Assembly: GCA_944322965.1 (NCBI GenBank) | Contig: CALUQR010000001.1 | Span: 62,001 to 126,000 of the forward strand | Source of the DNA: Vulcanimicrobiota bacterium | GTDB lineage: Bacteria > Vulcanimicrobiota > Xenobia > Xenobiales > Xenobiaceae | Direction of reading: 5' to 3' | DNA length: 64,000 nucleotides | Part shown: in pieces, positions 1 to 8,860 of the stretch | How the letters are laid out: the number at the start of each line of letters is the position of its first letter | Numbering within the stretch: the first letter of the stretch is position 1 | The notes under the pieces: generated by a model | Databases searched by the model: none | Seen by the model: the letters and a program-made list of their open reading frames with translations, nothing else | What the model was told of the DNA's origin: nothing | Made by a program: the position numbers and the translations under genes

Positions 1-143
1 AGGGGGAGCGCTCGGCGCGGGAGATCCTGGGGCAGGCAGCTTATAATTTGGGCGGCTATCGAATCCTCTCCGGCTCCGTTGGAGAGGAAGAGAAGGGGAG
101 CGGTCATAAAGTTCTCCTAGGTCAAAAGAGTTGGTGCAATTAG
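1..143 (+). CDS. C-terminal fragment of an unidentified protein (cut by window edge)
   Basis: An open frame enters from the left edge (first full codon at base 3) and ends at TAG 141-143, giving about 46 residues. The tail is Gly/Ser rich and ends in a hydrophobic strand followed by a short polar end, as in many alpha/beta enzymes such as methyltransferases, but no motif allows a family call. It converges with the phosphoesterase gene on the other strand and overlaps its stop by four bases. The frame could be fortuitous, since only 46 codons are visible. Confidence 0.4.
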   Translation, partial: GERSAREILGQAAYNLGGYRILSGSVGEEEKGSGHKVLLGQKSWCN

Positions 144-964
144 AGGTCGAGCAGGCGATACTCACTCTCTAGGGGATTATCCCAATCGTATTCTATTTGA
201 GCTATATGTCGAGCCCAGGAGCCAGTTTGGGCGATCATCGCTCCCCCTAGGCCTTGGGGCCGCTCCAAGACGGTGTGGCTGTGACCGCCTAAGATCCAGG
301 TCCCCTCGGGTAGGAGCGGAGCCAGCTGGCGATCTAATTCTAGGCCCAAATGGCTGAGAATTATGAGGCGGGCGGCTTTTCCAGAGGGGGGTTGGGAGTA
401 GTACTTAGCTAGAGGGGGGAGCACTATTAAGGGATCGAAAAAGCGCAACCGAAAGAGGGGCTCCCACCAAGAGTGGGGAGGATACTGGACGGGGGTGGCC
501 CCCAAGAGGGTGAGATTAAAGGGTTGGGAGGCGGAGGTGAGCCAAGTTAGCGCCGGGACCCAGGGGGACGTGGCGGCGCTGGGGCTAGAGGCTGAGGGCC
601 AGGGGAGCTCTAAGGGAGAGCGATTTAAGTCGATTATCCCCTCTAAATCTAGGTGGGGATGGACTTTTAGGTCGCCTAGATTACTACAAAGTAGGGGAAA
701 ACCGCGCTCCTTTTGGCGCAGCTGGAGCACGGAGCGCAAATAATTTAACTCCCTATTACCCATGGCCATGGCGGCGCAGGGCAGAGAGCGCATGCGCTCT
801 AAGATAGGTTCGCGGCGCCGCCAGACGGTATGGGAACCTAAGAGGGCGTCGCCGCTATCTAGGTAGAGGGCCTCTCCCGAGCGCAAGAGGGGAGCGGCCT
901 CCCTCTCTAACCATTCCACCGCCTGGAGATGGCCGTGCATATCATTAGTAAAATAGATGCGCAC
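140..964 (-). CDS. Calcineurin-like metallophosphoesterase (5'-nucleotidase-type), altered GNHE motif
   Basis: The 274-residue protein has the metallophosphoesterase signature: Asp8 and His10 in TNDMHG, Asp36 and Asp39 in DSGD, His205 in LSHLG, and His228 and His230 in GGHSH. The order and spacing match the N-terminal catalytic domain of 5'-nucleotidase/UshA-like enzymes, without their C-terminal substrate-binding domain and without a signal peptide. The GNHE motif reads GNRE (Asn70-Arg71-Glu72); the lost histidine normally assists catalysis, so activity may be altered. It is the last gene of a leftward operon and starts 15 bases after the stop of the membrane-protein gene. The substrate cannot be inferred. 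Confidence 0.85.
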   Translation of the reverse strand: MRIYFTNDMHGHLQAVEWLEREAAPLLRSGEALYLDSGDALLGSHTVWRRREPILERMRSLPCAAMAMGNRELNYLRSVLQLRQKERGFPLLCSNLGDLKVHPHLDLEGIIDLNRSPLELPWPSASSPSAATSPWVPALTWLTSASQPFNLTLLGATPVQYPPHSWWEPLFRLRFFDPLIVLPPLAKYYSQPPSGKAARLIILSHLGLELDRQLAPLLPEGTWILGGHSHTVLERPQGLGGAMIAQTGSWARHIAQIEYDWDNPLESEYRLLDL

Positions 965-979
965 GGGGAGATAGAAGCC

Positions 980-1489
980 CTATTGGGAAGCGGAATTTTG
1001 CTGGGCTTGGAGCTCTTGCAAAGCTTGGGCGTAATGGACCTTAGCCGCGCGGAAGATAACTAAGCCGTAAGCTACGAGCCAACCTAAAGCGCACAGGAGG
1101 GGCGAGTCGAGGATGACGCCTATTTGGAAACCTACCACCCCCGCCAGCCAGCTACTAAACATTAAGCGGGGATCGAGGAAGATCGAGTAGCCAAAGGAGG
1201 CGCCTAAGATTAGGCCTACAAAACCGTAGCCCAAGCCTTGGTCGGGATTAGCGCTATTGGTGGCGATGGCCAAACTGACGCGGGCCGCCTGGATGAGAGG
1301 GGAGGTAGACTGTCCGACGTCGATCACGGAGTTGGCCCCCCAGAGAAAGCCCATCAGTAAGCCTAAGGCGGCAAATCCCAAGATAGCTAAACGTTTGGGA
1401 GGGCGCAGATCGGCCTCCGTATCGGCTGCCGGCGTAGGGGGAGGGGCGGGGAGGGATACCTTGTTCTTTTGTTTAGAATTCTTACCCAT
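980..1489 (-). CDS. Small membrane protein of unknown function
   Basis: About 169 residues when started at the ATG at 1489 (an upstream in-frame start at 1498 is also possible). A short Lys/Pro-rich cytoplasmic N-terminus is followed by about four hydrophobic segments with Gly-rich faces (roughly residues 33-55, 84-106, 112-130 and 133-150) and a Gln/Ala-rich tail. No known family was recognised. Its start overlaps the end of the LpxD-like gene (stop at 1482), so the two are probably translationally coupled. Envelope neighbours suggest an inner-membrane role, but nothing more specific can be supported. Confidence 0.7.
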   Translation of the reverse strand: MGKNSKQKNKVSLPAPPPTPAADTEADLRPPKRLAILGFAALGLLMGFLWGANSVIDVGQSTSPLIQAARVSLAIATNSANPDQGLGYGFVGLILGASFGYSIFLDPRLMFSSWLAGVVGFQIGVILDSPLLCALGWLVAYGLVIFRAAKVHYAQALQELQAQQNSASQ

Positions 1490-2465
1490 GAGAGTCAACC
1501 TGAAGTTTTTGGGGGGACTCTTTGCTTAAATTTTGCAATTCCTTCCAGTATTTGAGCGGTAATTGGCGCTCGATTACGTGGCGCATGGCGGTGCGATGGG
1601 GTAAAATCGGTTCTCCAGACCAGACCTCTTGGCCCGCGGGAATGGGGCGATCGACTAGGGAGCTAGCGGCTATGGTAGCGTAATCTCCCACCTCCTGGCC
1701 CTCCTGGACGAGGCTATGTCCAGCTACAATAGCTAATTGACCGATCTTAGCCTGGCGGCGCAGGCAATTTTGGGAAATGATGATGGCTAAGGGGGCGATG
1801 GTTACCCCATCTTGGATGTCGACCATATTGTCTATGCGCACGCCCGCTCCAATTTGGCAGGCGCCTAACAGGCAGCGAGCTCCGATCTCAATATCGTCTT
1901 GGAGGATGGCCCGGGGGCCGACTTGGGTCAGGGCCCCTAAGAGCGAAGCGCGCCCGATCTCTGTCCCTTGGCGCAGATAGACCCCGGGAAAGAGGCGAGT
2001 ATCATCCCCCACCCTGACCCCCTCCTCTAAATGGCAGTGGGCCCCCACTTGGCAGCGTTCGCCCACTTTAGCTCCCGCCTCTATAACGGCATAAGGGCCT
2101 ACGTAAGCGCTGGCCGCTACCTCCGCTTGGGGACTAATGACAGCCGTAGGATGGACGCTAGCCGGGTAAAGTTGGAGGGGATGGAAGATCTCTAGGAGCT
2201 GGGCGAAGGCCACGCGCACTTGGGGAACTTGCAGAGAGGGCAGTTGGCTCTCCAGTTGGGGGGGGAGGAGTACCGCTCCAAAATTAGCCGCCTCTATCTC
2301 TTGCAGGTGGCGCTTATCTTCAGCAAAGGTTATATAGCGCTGGAGATCCTGTCCTGAGGCCGCGTCTAACCCCAAAACCCCCTCTATAGGCAGGTCGGCG
2401 TAAGCGGGTTGGGGCGGGGTGGCTCCCAGCAGATCGGCTAGTTGGGCTAAAGTCTTTACCACCAT
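1482..2465 (-). CDS. lpxD: LpxD-like UDP-3-O-acylglucosamine N-acyltransferase homologue
   Basis: 327 residues. The N-terminal uridine-binding-type domain (about 1-100) leads into a left-handed beta-helix built from hexapeptide repeats (about 105-290) and a C-terminal helix, the layout of LpxD, which N-acylates UDP-3-O-acylglucosamine in lipid A synthesis. Two LpxD hallmarks are absent. The loop containing the GADGFG motif is missing. The coil that carries the catalytic histidine in E. coli LpxD (IAHN) reads IQDG here. A histidine occurs two coils later (VAGH) but not at the catalytic position. The protein may act on another acceptor or be non-catalytic. The start overlaps the end of pmbA by ten bases. 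Confidence 0.75.
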   Translation of the reverse strand: MVVKTLAQLADLLGATPPQPAYADLPIEGVLGLDAASGQDLQRYITFAEDKRHLQEIEAANFGAVLLPPQLESQLPSLQVPQVRVAFAQLLEIFHPLQLYPASVHPTAVISPQAEVAASAYVGPYAVIEAGAKVGERCQVGAHCHLEEGVRVGDDTRLFPGVYLRQGTEIGRASLLGALTQVGPRAILQDDIEIGARCLLGACQIGAGVRIDNMVDIQDGVTIAPLAIIISQNCLRRQAKIGQLAIVAGHSLVQEGQEVGDYATIAASSLVDRPIPAGQEVWSGEPILPHRTAMRHVIERQLPLKYWKELQNLSKESPQKLQVDSHG

Positions 2466-3775
2466 AAGTTTGGATAATCACTCCACGTTTCTGAAGGTTC
2501 GAGGTCCGCTTCTTCTAAGGCGAGGCGCTTGACGGCTAAGGGCGGACAGAGGGTGCGGCCGCACAAGCGCGTCTCATAGCCTAAACCTAGGAGCTCCTCG
2601 CCTAGGAGGCTCTGGTAAGGGGCTGAGACTATAAATTGGGGTAAGCGGCAGACGGGACGCCCTTTCTGTAAGAGGAAGGCGGTCTCGGCGCGGCGGCAAA
2701 AATAGCCGGGGCGATTCCAGCTGGGCGGCAAGGGGGTCAGGCGATCGAGCAAGACCCCATAATCGACCATTTGGCAAAGCTCGCTCAGCGCTTGGGAACC
2801 GGGAGCTAAGCGCAGGTTAGAGTAGCCGGGGCGAGGGGCCTGCCCCCAGGGGCGCACGGCTAGGCCTAAGGGCGGGGTCTGGTATTCTCTGGCGGTGGCA
2901 ATGTCGGCTAGAGAGTTGAGGAGTCGCCCCTCTTTAAGGAGAGTTACCGGCTGGCGGGTTAACCCTTCGCCATCGAAAGGGACGCTCCCAAAGCCGCCTA
3001 CTAACTGGTGATCGTCGCTTAAGGTCAGAGTGGGATGGAGCCAAGCTTCATCCTTAGGGATTTGCAAATTGAGGGGCGAGCCTAAGGTCAGGCTGTCTAG
3101 AGCGAAGTCCTCCAACAATTTACCCGCCGCTTCGGCGGTAAAGACGGCCGGTAAGAGCTCGTCTTCGGGCCAGGCTATCTCCTGGGAGTGGGCGGAACGC
3201 CAAGCTAACTGGCAGAGGAGGGCGCTGGGATCGCTGGGAGCGCTAGTGCTATAGAGGGAGCCGGAGACGGGGAGCCCTTGGGTAGAGGTTAGAGTAACTA
3301 AATGGAGGACCCGACTGGCCCAGCGCTCGCCATTGCGCGTGGTGAGTTTGAGAGTATGCTGGAGGAGGCGGGCGCTCAGGGAGAATTTGCGCTCCGGCAA
3401 GAGGGAGGGCAAGAGAAAATCTAGCCCTTGGATAAAGGCCTGGAGCTGGGTGAGCGAGTGCTCTAGCTGGCGGTTAGCAGCGGAGGTAGGACCGGAGGGA
3501 GAGGGGGCGGAGAGTCCCTTTTGGGAAAAGGAACCGCGCTGACCGCTATTGGCCTCCCGGACCGCCAAGGAGATTAGCTCCGCATCTTGGTATTGCCCTT
3601 CCGACCACATAAATCCCAGGCGTCCCTCTACATTGACGCGCAGCCCCAAGCCGGACTGGAAGTTGCGCCTGTCGGGCTGAGCCAAGTTAACTTCAGTGTA
3701 GACCTCTTCGGCGATCTCGGCATCGCGGCAGGCGCTCAAAGCTCTCATGAGGAGTTTCTGGGAGTGGTTGAGCAT
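2456..3775 (-). CDS. pmbA: PmbA/TldE-type protein of the TldD/PmbA metalloprotease family
   Basis: 439 residues, the usual length for the family. The N-terminal half has the family pattern GLGLRV followed by a Gly-Phe-Met strand; the C-terminal half carries the barrel region with VGGFGS, PFDGEG and LKEGRLLNSLAD segments. The zinc-binding HEXXXH motif that marks catalytic TldD is absent, as expected for the TldE/PmbA partner. In E. coli TldD and TldE form a heterodimeric peptidase that processes modified peptides such as microcin B17 and CcdA. No tldD is present in the window. It starts three bases after the stop of the preceding gene, so it is in the same operon as the LpxD-like gene. Confidence 0.85.
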   Translation of the reverse strand: MLNHSQKLLMRALSACRDAEIAEEVYTEVNLAQPDRRNFQSGLGLRVNVEGRLGFMWSEGQYQDAELISLAVREANSGQRGSFSQKGLSAPSPSGPTSAANRQLEHSLTQLQAFIQGLDFLLPSLLPERKFSLSARLLQHTLKLTTRNGERWASRVLHLVTLTSTQGLPVSGSLYSTSAPSDPSALLCQLAWRSAHSQEIAWPEDELLPAVFTAEAAGKLLEDFALDSLTLGSPLNLQIPKDEAWLHPTLTLSDDHQLVGGFGSVPFDGEGLTRQPVTLLKEGRLLNSLADIATAREYQTPPLGLAVRPWGQAPRPGYSNLRLAPGSQALSELCQMVDYGVLLDRLTPLPPSWNRPGYFCRRAETAFLLQKGRPVCRLPQFIVSAPYQSLLGEELLGLGYETRLCGRTLCPPLAVKRLALEEADLEPSETWSDYPNLWW

Positions 3776-3778
3776 AAC

Positions 3779-4396
3779 TTAAGGGTTCTCGGGGCCAGAG
3801 AAGCTAGCTTTGAGCAGGGAAGCGGGGATAAATTCCGCCTTTTCTAGAGGGGGATACTCTGGCGCAGAATCGGCGTGGGCCGCTAAACGCAAGAGAGAGA
3901 GACGCTCTTCTTGAGGATAGTCGAGGAGGAGGGCCTGCCGCTCTTGGGCCCATTTTTCTACTATAGGGCGCTGCTCAGCGGTTAGGCGCAGCCAAGCTTG
4001 GGTTTGCCCTTGGCGAGCTAAGAGCCCTAAAAAGGATTCTAGCGTGGGTTGGAGATCGCCCTCCCTTAAAGCGCGGAGATCGAGGCCGGGCGTTCCTTGG
4101 AAGATGGAATTAGACGGCTTAGGGCGGCGCTTAGCTAAGAAGGGCTCGCCTACCCCTGGCAGGCGCTCATACTTGCCCAGAATGACTTCCGTTTGAGGGT
4201 GGTAGTAACGGCGGAAGGTGCCTCTCAAGCCCTTCACCATAAAGTTCACCGGCAGACCGGGAGCGTAGCGCTCCAGATCGACGGTGAGGCGCGGCGGGGG
4301 ACCATCTTCTAAGCGGCTAGCTTTAAAACGCAAACCCTCGCCCGCAAAGAGACGTTCTAGCTTGGCGAAGATTTGGGCTGGAGAGTATTGCTCCAT
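3779..4396 (-). CDS. Conserved-looking hypothetical protein in the pmbA operon
   Basis: 205 residues, cytoplasmic by composition, with no signal peptide or membrane segment. The first 70 residues look like an alpha/beta domain (amphipathic helix, then strands ending in VDLERYAPGLP); the rest is mainly helical and Leu/Glu/Arg rich. I recognise no family. The gene lies 30 bases after the proline-rich TPR gene and ends three bases before pmbA starts, so it is almost certainly cotranscribed with both. Confidence 0.7.
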   Translation of the reverse strand: MEQYSPAQIFAKLERLFAGEGLRFKASRLEDGPPPRLTVDLERYAPGLPVNFMVKGLRGTFRRYYHPQTEVILGKYERLPGVGEPFLAKRRPKPSNSIFQGTPGLDLRALREGDLQPTLESFLGLLARQGQTQAWLRLTAEQRPIVEKWAQERQALLLDYPQEERLSLLRLAAHADSAPEYPPLEKAEFIPASLLKASFSGPENP

Positions 4397-4426
4397 AATG
4401 ATATTCTCGACAATTTATCCGGTAGT

Positions 4427-5944
4427 TCAGAAAACTACAGTGCCAGGGTTATTGACGGCATCCTTATAGAAGGATTTCCACTTTTCATCCTCGGCGGCTA
4501 TCTTCTCGGGGGCTACTTGGCGTTCTTTCAACTTGTCGGCCGCCTGTTGGCGATTCTCCTTGACCGTCTTAAACTGGGCCGGTTTCCAAGGGACGCCGAT
4601 AGGCTTCTTACCGCCAATGCGGATCCGCCCTAAGTTGAGTAAGACGGCGTACGTCTTCTCCTCATAGTAGAAGCAATCCCAAGCGAAAGGATTGAAGGTA
4701 AAGGCCTTCTGGAACTTAGAGGCGGCAGCGTAAAGGATGGGCTCAGTCGGACCGCGCTGTTCTTGGGTCAGATTGCCCTTTTTGACCAATTCGACGCGGT
4801 AGATCCCCAAGCGCAGGAGACCCATACCCTCGTTAAACTGGTAAGAAGAGTAGGATAGACAACCGAAGATCCCCGCCACCAGGAGGGGTAAGAAGACCAA
4901 GGCGAACCAGCTGCCGATGCGGTAAAAGGCGGCTCCATCCCCCTGATCTTTGGGGGCGTTGCCCGTAGCGATGCGGGCCCGGGCCTCGTTATAATCTTGT
5001 TCGACCGTCTCTTTAGTCTTGGCGGCCAGCTGGCGCACTTCGGTAGAGAATTGGCCGCTGGTGACGATGCGCATGCAGATGTCGATGGCTACTTCCGGGT
5101 AACCGGAGTGGCCCAGCTCCTCGGCCATCATCAGCCAATCTTCGGGATCGCTAGTGGAAACCTCGGTTACGACTTCGCCCAGGCGGATCGTATCGTCAAC
5201 CTTGAGAGCCTTTAAGAAATGGGTCGCCGCCCGCTCGGGCTCGCCTACGGCCATAGCGCAGATGCCCAGCCCTACTAGCGCGTCCGTATTGTCGGGGAAG
5301 CGGCGCAAGCTATTATTAATATCGAAATGTAATTCTGAAAAACGCTCGCGATCGAAGAGATCTAACTGTTCAGGCGTAAAGATCTGAGCGATAGCTCTCT
5401 CAGCCGGCGTAGCCGGGGCGGCTACCCCGCCTTGGGTGGCGTAGGCATTGGGCCCGGGCGGCGGAGCGGGACGGGGCGCCGGCGAGTTGGGAGGGACTAT
5501 ATTGGGAACGCTAGGGCGAGGCGCTTGACTATGTAAGGGACCGGCGGCCGGTCTAGGCGGAGGGCCAGCGGGGACCGCCCCCGGGCGCAAGGAGGGGCCG
5601 GGGACGGGAGGACGAGCGCCTCCAGCGGGAGCTGCCGGAGGAGGGGTGGGGCTGGGATAGGAACGGCCAGGCTGGGGCCTAGGAGCGGGACCTGAGAAGG
5701 GACTCCCCCCCGGCCGGGGAGCGGGACCGGAGAAGGGGCTGGCGCCAGGGCGGGGAGGGTTACTGCCCGCAAAGGGATTGGCGCCCACGCGCGGAGGACC
5801 GGAGGGGCCGAAGGGATTGCGGGCGGGAGCGGAGTTAGAGGGAGCGCCATAGGGATAGCCGCGGGGCACGACATTGGGGCGGATACCGCTCTGGTCGGGA
5901 CCCTGCTGATTGTGCTCTTGTTGAGGCGGCACCCTTAAATTCAC
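4427..5944 (-). CDS. Proline-rich TPR-like membrane protein, unknown function
   Basis: 505 residues in three parts. Residues 1-175 are extremely Pro/Gly/Ala/Arg rich and include near-identical tandem units of the form SPFSGPAPRPG. Residues about 180-330 are helical with TPR-like spacing (a unit around ALVGLGICAMAVGEPERAATHFLKA). One transmembrane helix (about 345-370, containing FALVFLPLLVAGIFG) is followed by a 130-residue domain that probably lies across the membrane. There is no signal peptide, so the proline-rich part should be cytoplasmic. It is the first gene of the leftward operon and faces lptC across a 265-base divergent promoter region. No family was recognised; it may be an organising or scaffold protein. 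Confidence 0.7.
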   Translation of the reverse strand: MNLRVPPQQEHNQQGPDQSGIRPNVVPRGYPYGAPSNSAPARNPFGPSGPPRVGANPFAGSNPPRPGASPFSGPAPRPGGSPFSGPAPRPQPGRSYPSPTPPPAAPAGGARPPVPGPSLRPGAVPAGPPPRPAAGPLHSQAPRPSVPNIVPPNSPAPRPAPPPGPNAYATQGGVAAPATPAERAIAQIFTPEQLDLFDRERFSELHFDINNSLRRFPDNTDALVGLGICAMAVGEPERAATHFLKALKVDDTIRLGEVVTEVSTSDPEDWLMMAEELGHSGYPEVAIDICMRIVTSGQFSTEVRQLAAKTKETVEQDYNEARARIATGNAPKDQGDGAAFYRIGSWFALVFLPLLVAGIFGCLSYSSYQFNEGMGLLRLGIYRVELVKKGNLTQEQRGPTEPILYAAASKFQKAFTFNPFAWDCFYYEEKTYAVLLNLGRIRIGGKKPIGVPWKPAQFKTVKENRQQAADKLKERQVAPEKIAAEDEKWKSFYKDAVNNPGTVVF

Positions 5945-6209
5945 AGTTATTTCCTCTCCTCAGTCGGTTTAAAACCAACCCGTCCGTATCCTTTATTCAC
6001 TGCTAAAAGGTAAGTTGTCTAGTTGTAGAGCCCAACTAACTTAGCAATAAAATGAGAGGCGCTATTTGACATAGTCTTTAGATAACCTCTTCCTCCCCAT
6101 TGCTCAGGTGCGGGAGGGGGTGGGGCGCCACCTATTGGAGAGAAATCTTTAAGTTTGAAAAAGAGTTAGGAGATTTATCTATAATATGGGGCCCGAGAGG
6201 AGGATTGAG

Positions 6210-6800
6210 GTGGTAAGATCGTTTAGAAGTTTAGCTTTGATTATAGGATTGGGCTTGATCTGGGCCGGTTGCGGGGAGGCGCCTCCTACCCCTACCGCCA
6301 CCCCCTCTCCCATTCTCAGCGCTACCCCCTCTCCGCAAGAAGATCCGCCTGGCGCTCCGGGGGCTCAACAGGGCGTTGAGAGTATGACTATCTCCGCTAA
6401 GGGGCAATCCCCTTGGAGTCTCAAGGCGGAACGCATCCAGTATGACGATAATACGCGCCAGGCTAGAGCGCGCAAGGTCACCTGGACCCTCTTAGACGAA
6501 AAGGACCGCGCCTTACTCGAAGTGTGGGGGGAGGCGGCGGTAGTCAATACGGAGACCCAAGGCCTCTCTTTTGAAGGTCCGGTCCACGCCAAAGGGAGTA
6601 AGGGGGAAGAGATTACCTGTAAGAAATTACTGTGGGATAGCCAGGCTCGCAAGTTGAGAGGTTCGCAGGGGGTTGAAGTGCGTCGCCAGGGGACGGTTAT
6701 GACGGGCGAGCGTCTGACCGCCTCCCCCGATCTCAAGCAAGTGGAAGTAGAAGGTAACGTGCGCATCTACTTTAATTCCGGGGAGGAGCAGAAGGGCTAA
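6210..6800 (+). CDS. lptC: LptC-like lipoprotein of LPS transport
   Basis: About 196 residues from a GTG at 6210, chosen because AGAGGAGG lies six bases upstream and because it puts a perfect signal sequence at the N-terminus; the ATG at 6186 has a poorer site. A charged start (VRSFR) and a hydrophobic stretch end in a lipobox-like WAGC (Cys21), followed by a Pro/Thr/Ser linker. Residues about 65-190 form the repeated beta-strand pattern of the LptC/LptA (DUF1239) fold, with periodic segments such as SLKAERIQYDDNT. LptC hands LPS from the LptBFG transporter to LptA. Its stop is one base from the lptB start. Confidence 0.75.
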   Translation: MVRSFRSLALIIGLGLIWAGCGEAPPTPTATPSPILSATPSPQEDPPGAPGAQQGVESMTISAKGQSPWSLKAERIQYDDNTRQARARKVTWTLLDEKDRALLEVWGEAAVVNTETQGLSFEGPVHAKGSKGEEITCKKLLWDSQARKLRGSQGVEVRRQGTVMTGERLTASPDLKQVEVEGNVRIYFNSGEEQKG

Positions 6801-6801
6801 A

Positions 6802-7611
6802 ATGGCGATCCGCACTGAGGGTTTAGTTAAGATCTACAAAAATAGGCGCGTAGTCGACGGCGTCAATTTGGAGGTTAAAGCGGGCGAAGTCGTCGGACTT
6901 TTGGGCTCCAATGGAGCGGGTAAGACGACTACCTTCTACATGGTGGTAGGTCTAGTGCGGCCCGATGCGGGGCGCATCTACCTCAATGAGCGCGAAGTCA
7001 CCAATTTGCCCATGCATATTCGCGCCCGTTTGGGCATAGGTTATTTGCCCCAAGAGGCTTCTGCCTTTCGGCGCTTGAGCGTAGAGGATAATCTGCGCCT
7101 ACTGTGGGAGGTCAATGGGGTGCCCCGGGCGGAGCAGAAGAAGCGTTTAGAGCAACTGTTAGACGAGTACCAATTGCAAAAGGTGCGCCACAGTCGGGCG
7201 GTGGAGCTCTCGGGAGGGGAGAGGCGTCGCCTGGAGATAGCCCGCTCTTTAGCCATCCATCCGCAATTTTTACTGCTCGACGAGCCCTTTTCAGGGGTCG
7301 ACCCTATCGCCGTAGCCTCTATCCAAAAGATCATCCGTTCCGTCAAAGCCCAAGGCTTGGGGGTCTTAATTACGGACCACAATGTGCGCGAGACTTTGGC
7401 GATAACGGATAGGGCCTATATTATCAGGGAGGGGCGGATCTTAGTCTCCGGTAGCGCTAGAGAGATCGCCAACAACCCCGACGCTCGTAAGTATTATCTG
7501 GGCGAATCGTATCAGACGGGATTTGAGACGGGTAGTAAAGAGCCGGAGGAGGCGGATCAGCCAGATGGGGAGACCGCTAAGGAAGACGAGAGCCCTGGGG
7601 AGAGCGTATGA
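6802..7611 (+). CDS. lptB: LPS export ABC transporter ATPase LptB
   Basis: 269 residues with a complete ABC ATPase set: Walker A GSNGAGKT (35-42), Q-loop Gln84, signature LSGGE (136-140), Walker B FLLLDE with catalytic Glu161, and H-loop His193. The segments around RIYLNEREVTNLPMHIRA and GIGYLPQEAS are characteristic of LptB and not of other ABC families. An acidic Glu/Asp-rich tail of about 30 residues extends past the usual LptB end. LptB powers extraction of LPS from the inner membrane with LptF/LptG and LptC. The gene follows lptC by one base, and its stop overlaps the permease start (ATGA). Confidence 0.95.
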   Translation: MAIRTEGLVKIYKNRRVVDGVNLEVKAGEVVGLLGSNGAGKTTTFYMVVGLVRPDAGRIYLNEREVTNLPMHIRARLGIGYLPQEASAFRRLSVEDNLRLLWEVNGVPRAEQKKRLEQLLDEYQLQKVRHSRAVELSGGERRRLEIARSLAIHPQFLLLDEPFSGVDPIAVASIQKIIRSVKAQGLGVLITDHNVRETLAITDRAYIIREGRILVSGSAREIANNPDARKYYLGESYQTGFETGSKEPEEADQPDGETAKEDESPGESV

Positions 7612-8738
7612 AGATAATCGACCGCTACATTATGAGTGAAATGTTAGGCCCCTTCCTCTTTGGGGTCTGCGCCTTCACGCTGCTCTTTTTCTCCGCTGAG
7701 ACCTTAATGGGCGTAGCCAAGATGATCCTAGAGGCTCAGGCGGGGGTGGGTATGGTCCTAGAGTACCTCTTCAACCGTTTGCCTTACGTCCTCATTATGA
7801 CCTTCCCCATGTCCGTCTTACTCTCCGCCCTTATGGCTTACGGCCGCCTCTCGGGGGATAGTGAGATTATCGCCCTCAAGGCGGGAGGAGTGGGCTTTGT
7901 GCGCATCTTCTTACCCGGTCTCTTCTTCTGTCTGACCATTTCGCTCATCTCTTTAGTCATCAATCAATACTGGGTGCCTCCGGCTACGAAGAAGGCTTAC
8001 AGTATGGTCTTAAAGCTCCAGGCGCCCGACCAGATTGAGCGGGCTCTCATTACTTCGCCGCGCTTACTCTCTAACGGCGACGAGCAGATGGTCTATGCGC
8101 ACGTCTTAAACGTCCAGGCCCAGACCATGAAAGGGGTCTACATGCATTTCTTCCGCCACGATAAGCGTTTGCGCGAACTCTATGCGGAAGAGGCGCGCTG
8201 GAATCCCCGCTTAAAGGTGTGGGAGGTGCTCAATATCGAGGCCCGCGACTTCGATCCGCGCACGGGCCAAGTGCGCTACGAAGCGCAGGGCCATAGCGGT
8301 TGGACGGCTATGAATAAGGAAGACTCGCCCGCCAGTCCCGATCTCTTAGCTAAGCGCAAATTGCGTCCTGAGGAGATGACCTCCCAGGAGCTTTCCGCCT
8401 ACCTCAATTCGCTTCCCCCTATCGAGAAGACGAATCCTGAAGAGTATCGCAAACGCAATAAGTACAAGGTCCTCTACTACCAGAAGGTCTCTTTGCCTAT
8501 GACTTGCTTAGTCTTCGGTATGTTCGCTATCCCCTTGGGGCTACGCCCTCAGCGCACTAGCACCTCGATAGGCTTCGGTCTCTCGCTCTTTTTCATCTTG
8601 CTCTATTACGTCTTGATGACTATCGGCATGATGTTAGGGGAGAATGGGGCGGCCGCTCCCTGGTTTGCCGCTTGGTTGCCCAATATAGTCTTTGCCTTAG
8701 TAGGTCTAGGCTTAGTTATTGACGCTTCCCGTAAGTAG
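7608..8738 (+). CDS. LptF/LptG family LPS export permease (YjgP/YjgQ)
   Basis: 376 residues. The layout is that of the YjgP/YjgQ family: an N-terminal helix after the typical IDRYI start, two to three further helices in the first 125 residues including the LMTFPMSVLLSALMAYGRL stretch, a periplasmic beta-rich domain (about 130-270), then three C-terminal helices (about 285-370). These proteins form the LptFG channel moved by LptB. Only one such gene is present here, although the complex needs two permease chains; a second may lie elsewhere or the protein may homodimerise. It is translationally coupled to lptB by a four-base overlap. Confidence 0.92.
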   Translation: MKIIDRYIMSEMLGPFLFGVCAFTLLFFSAETLMGVAKMILEAQAGVGMVLEYLFNRLPYVLIMTFPMSVLLSALMAYGRLSGDSEIIALKAGGVGFVRIFLPGLFFCLTISLISLVINQYWVPPATKKAYSMVLKLQAPDQIERALITSPRLLSNGDEQMVYAHVLNVQAQTMKGVYMHFFRHDKRLRELYAEEARWNPRLKVWEVLNIEARDFDPRTGQVRYEAQGHSGWTAMNKEDSPASPDLLAKRKLRPEEMTSQELSAYLNSLPPIEKTNPEEYRKRNKYKVLYYQKVSLPMTCLVFGMFAIPLGLRPQRTSTSIGFGLSLFFILLYYVLMTIGMMLGENGAAAPWFAAWLPNIVFALVGLGLVIDASRK

Positions 8739-8860
8739 ATTATCTCCAAGCCTTTTAAGCTTATTGAGCTCTAGGGGCGGTTAGAGAAGTTAACCCTAGG
8801 AGGGCAGTAAATTTAAGGTAGGCGGCGAAACGCCCAGGGCGAGGTTGGATCGTAATTTAG

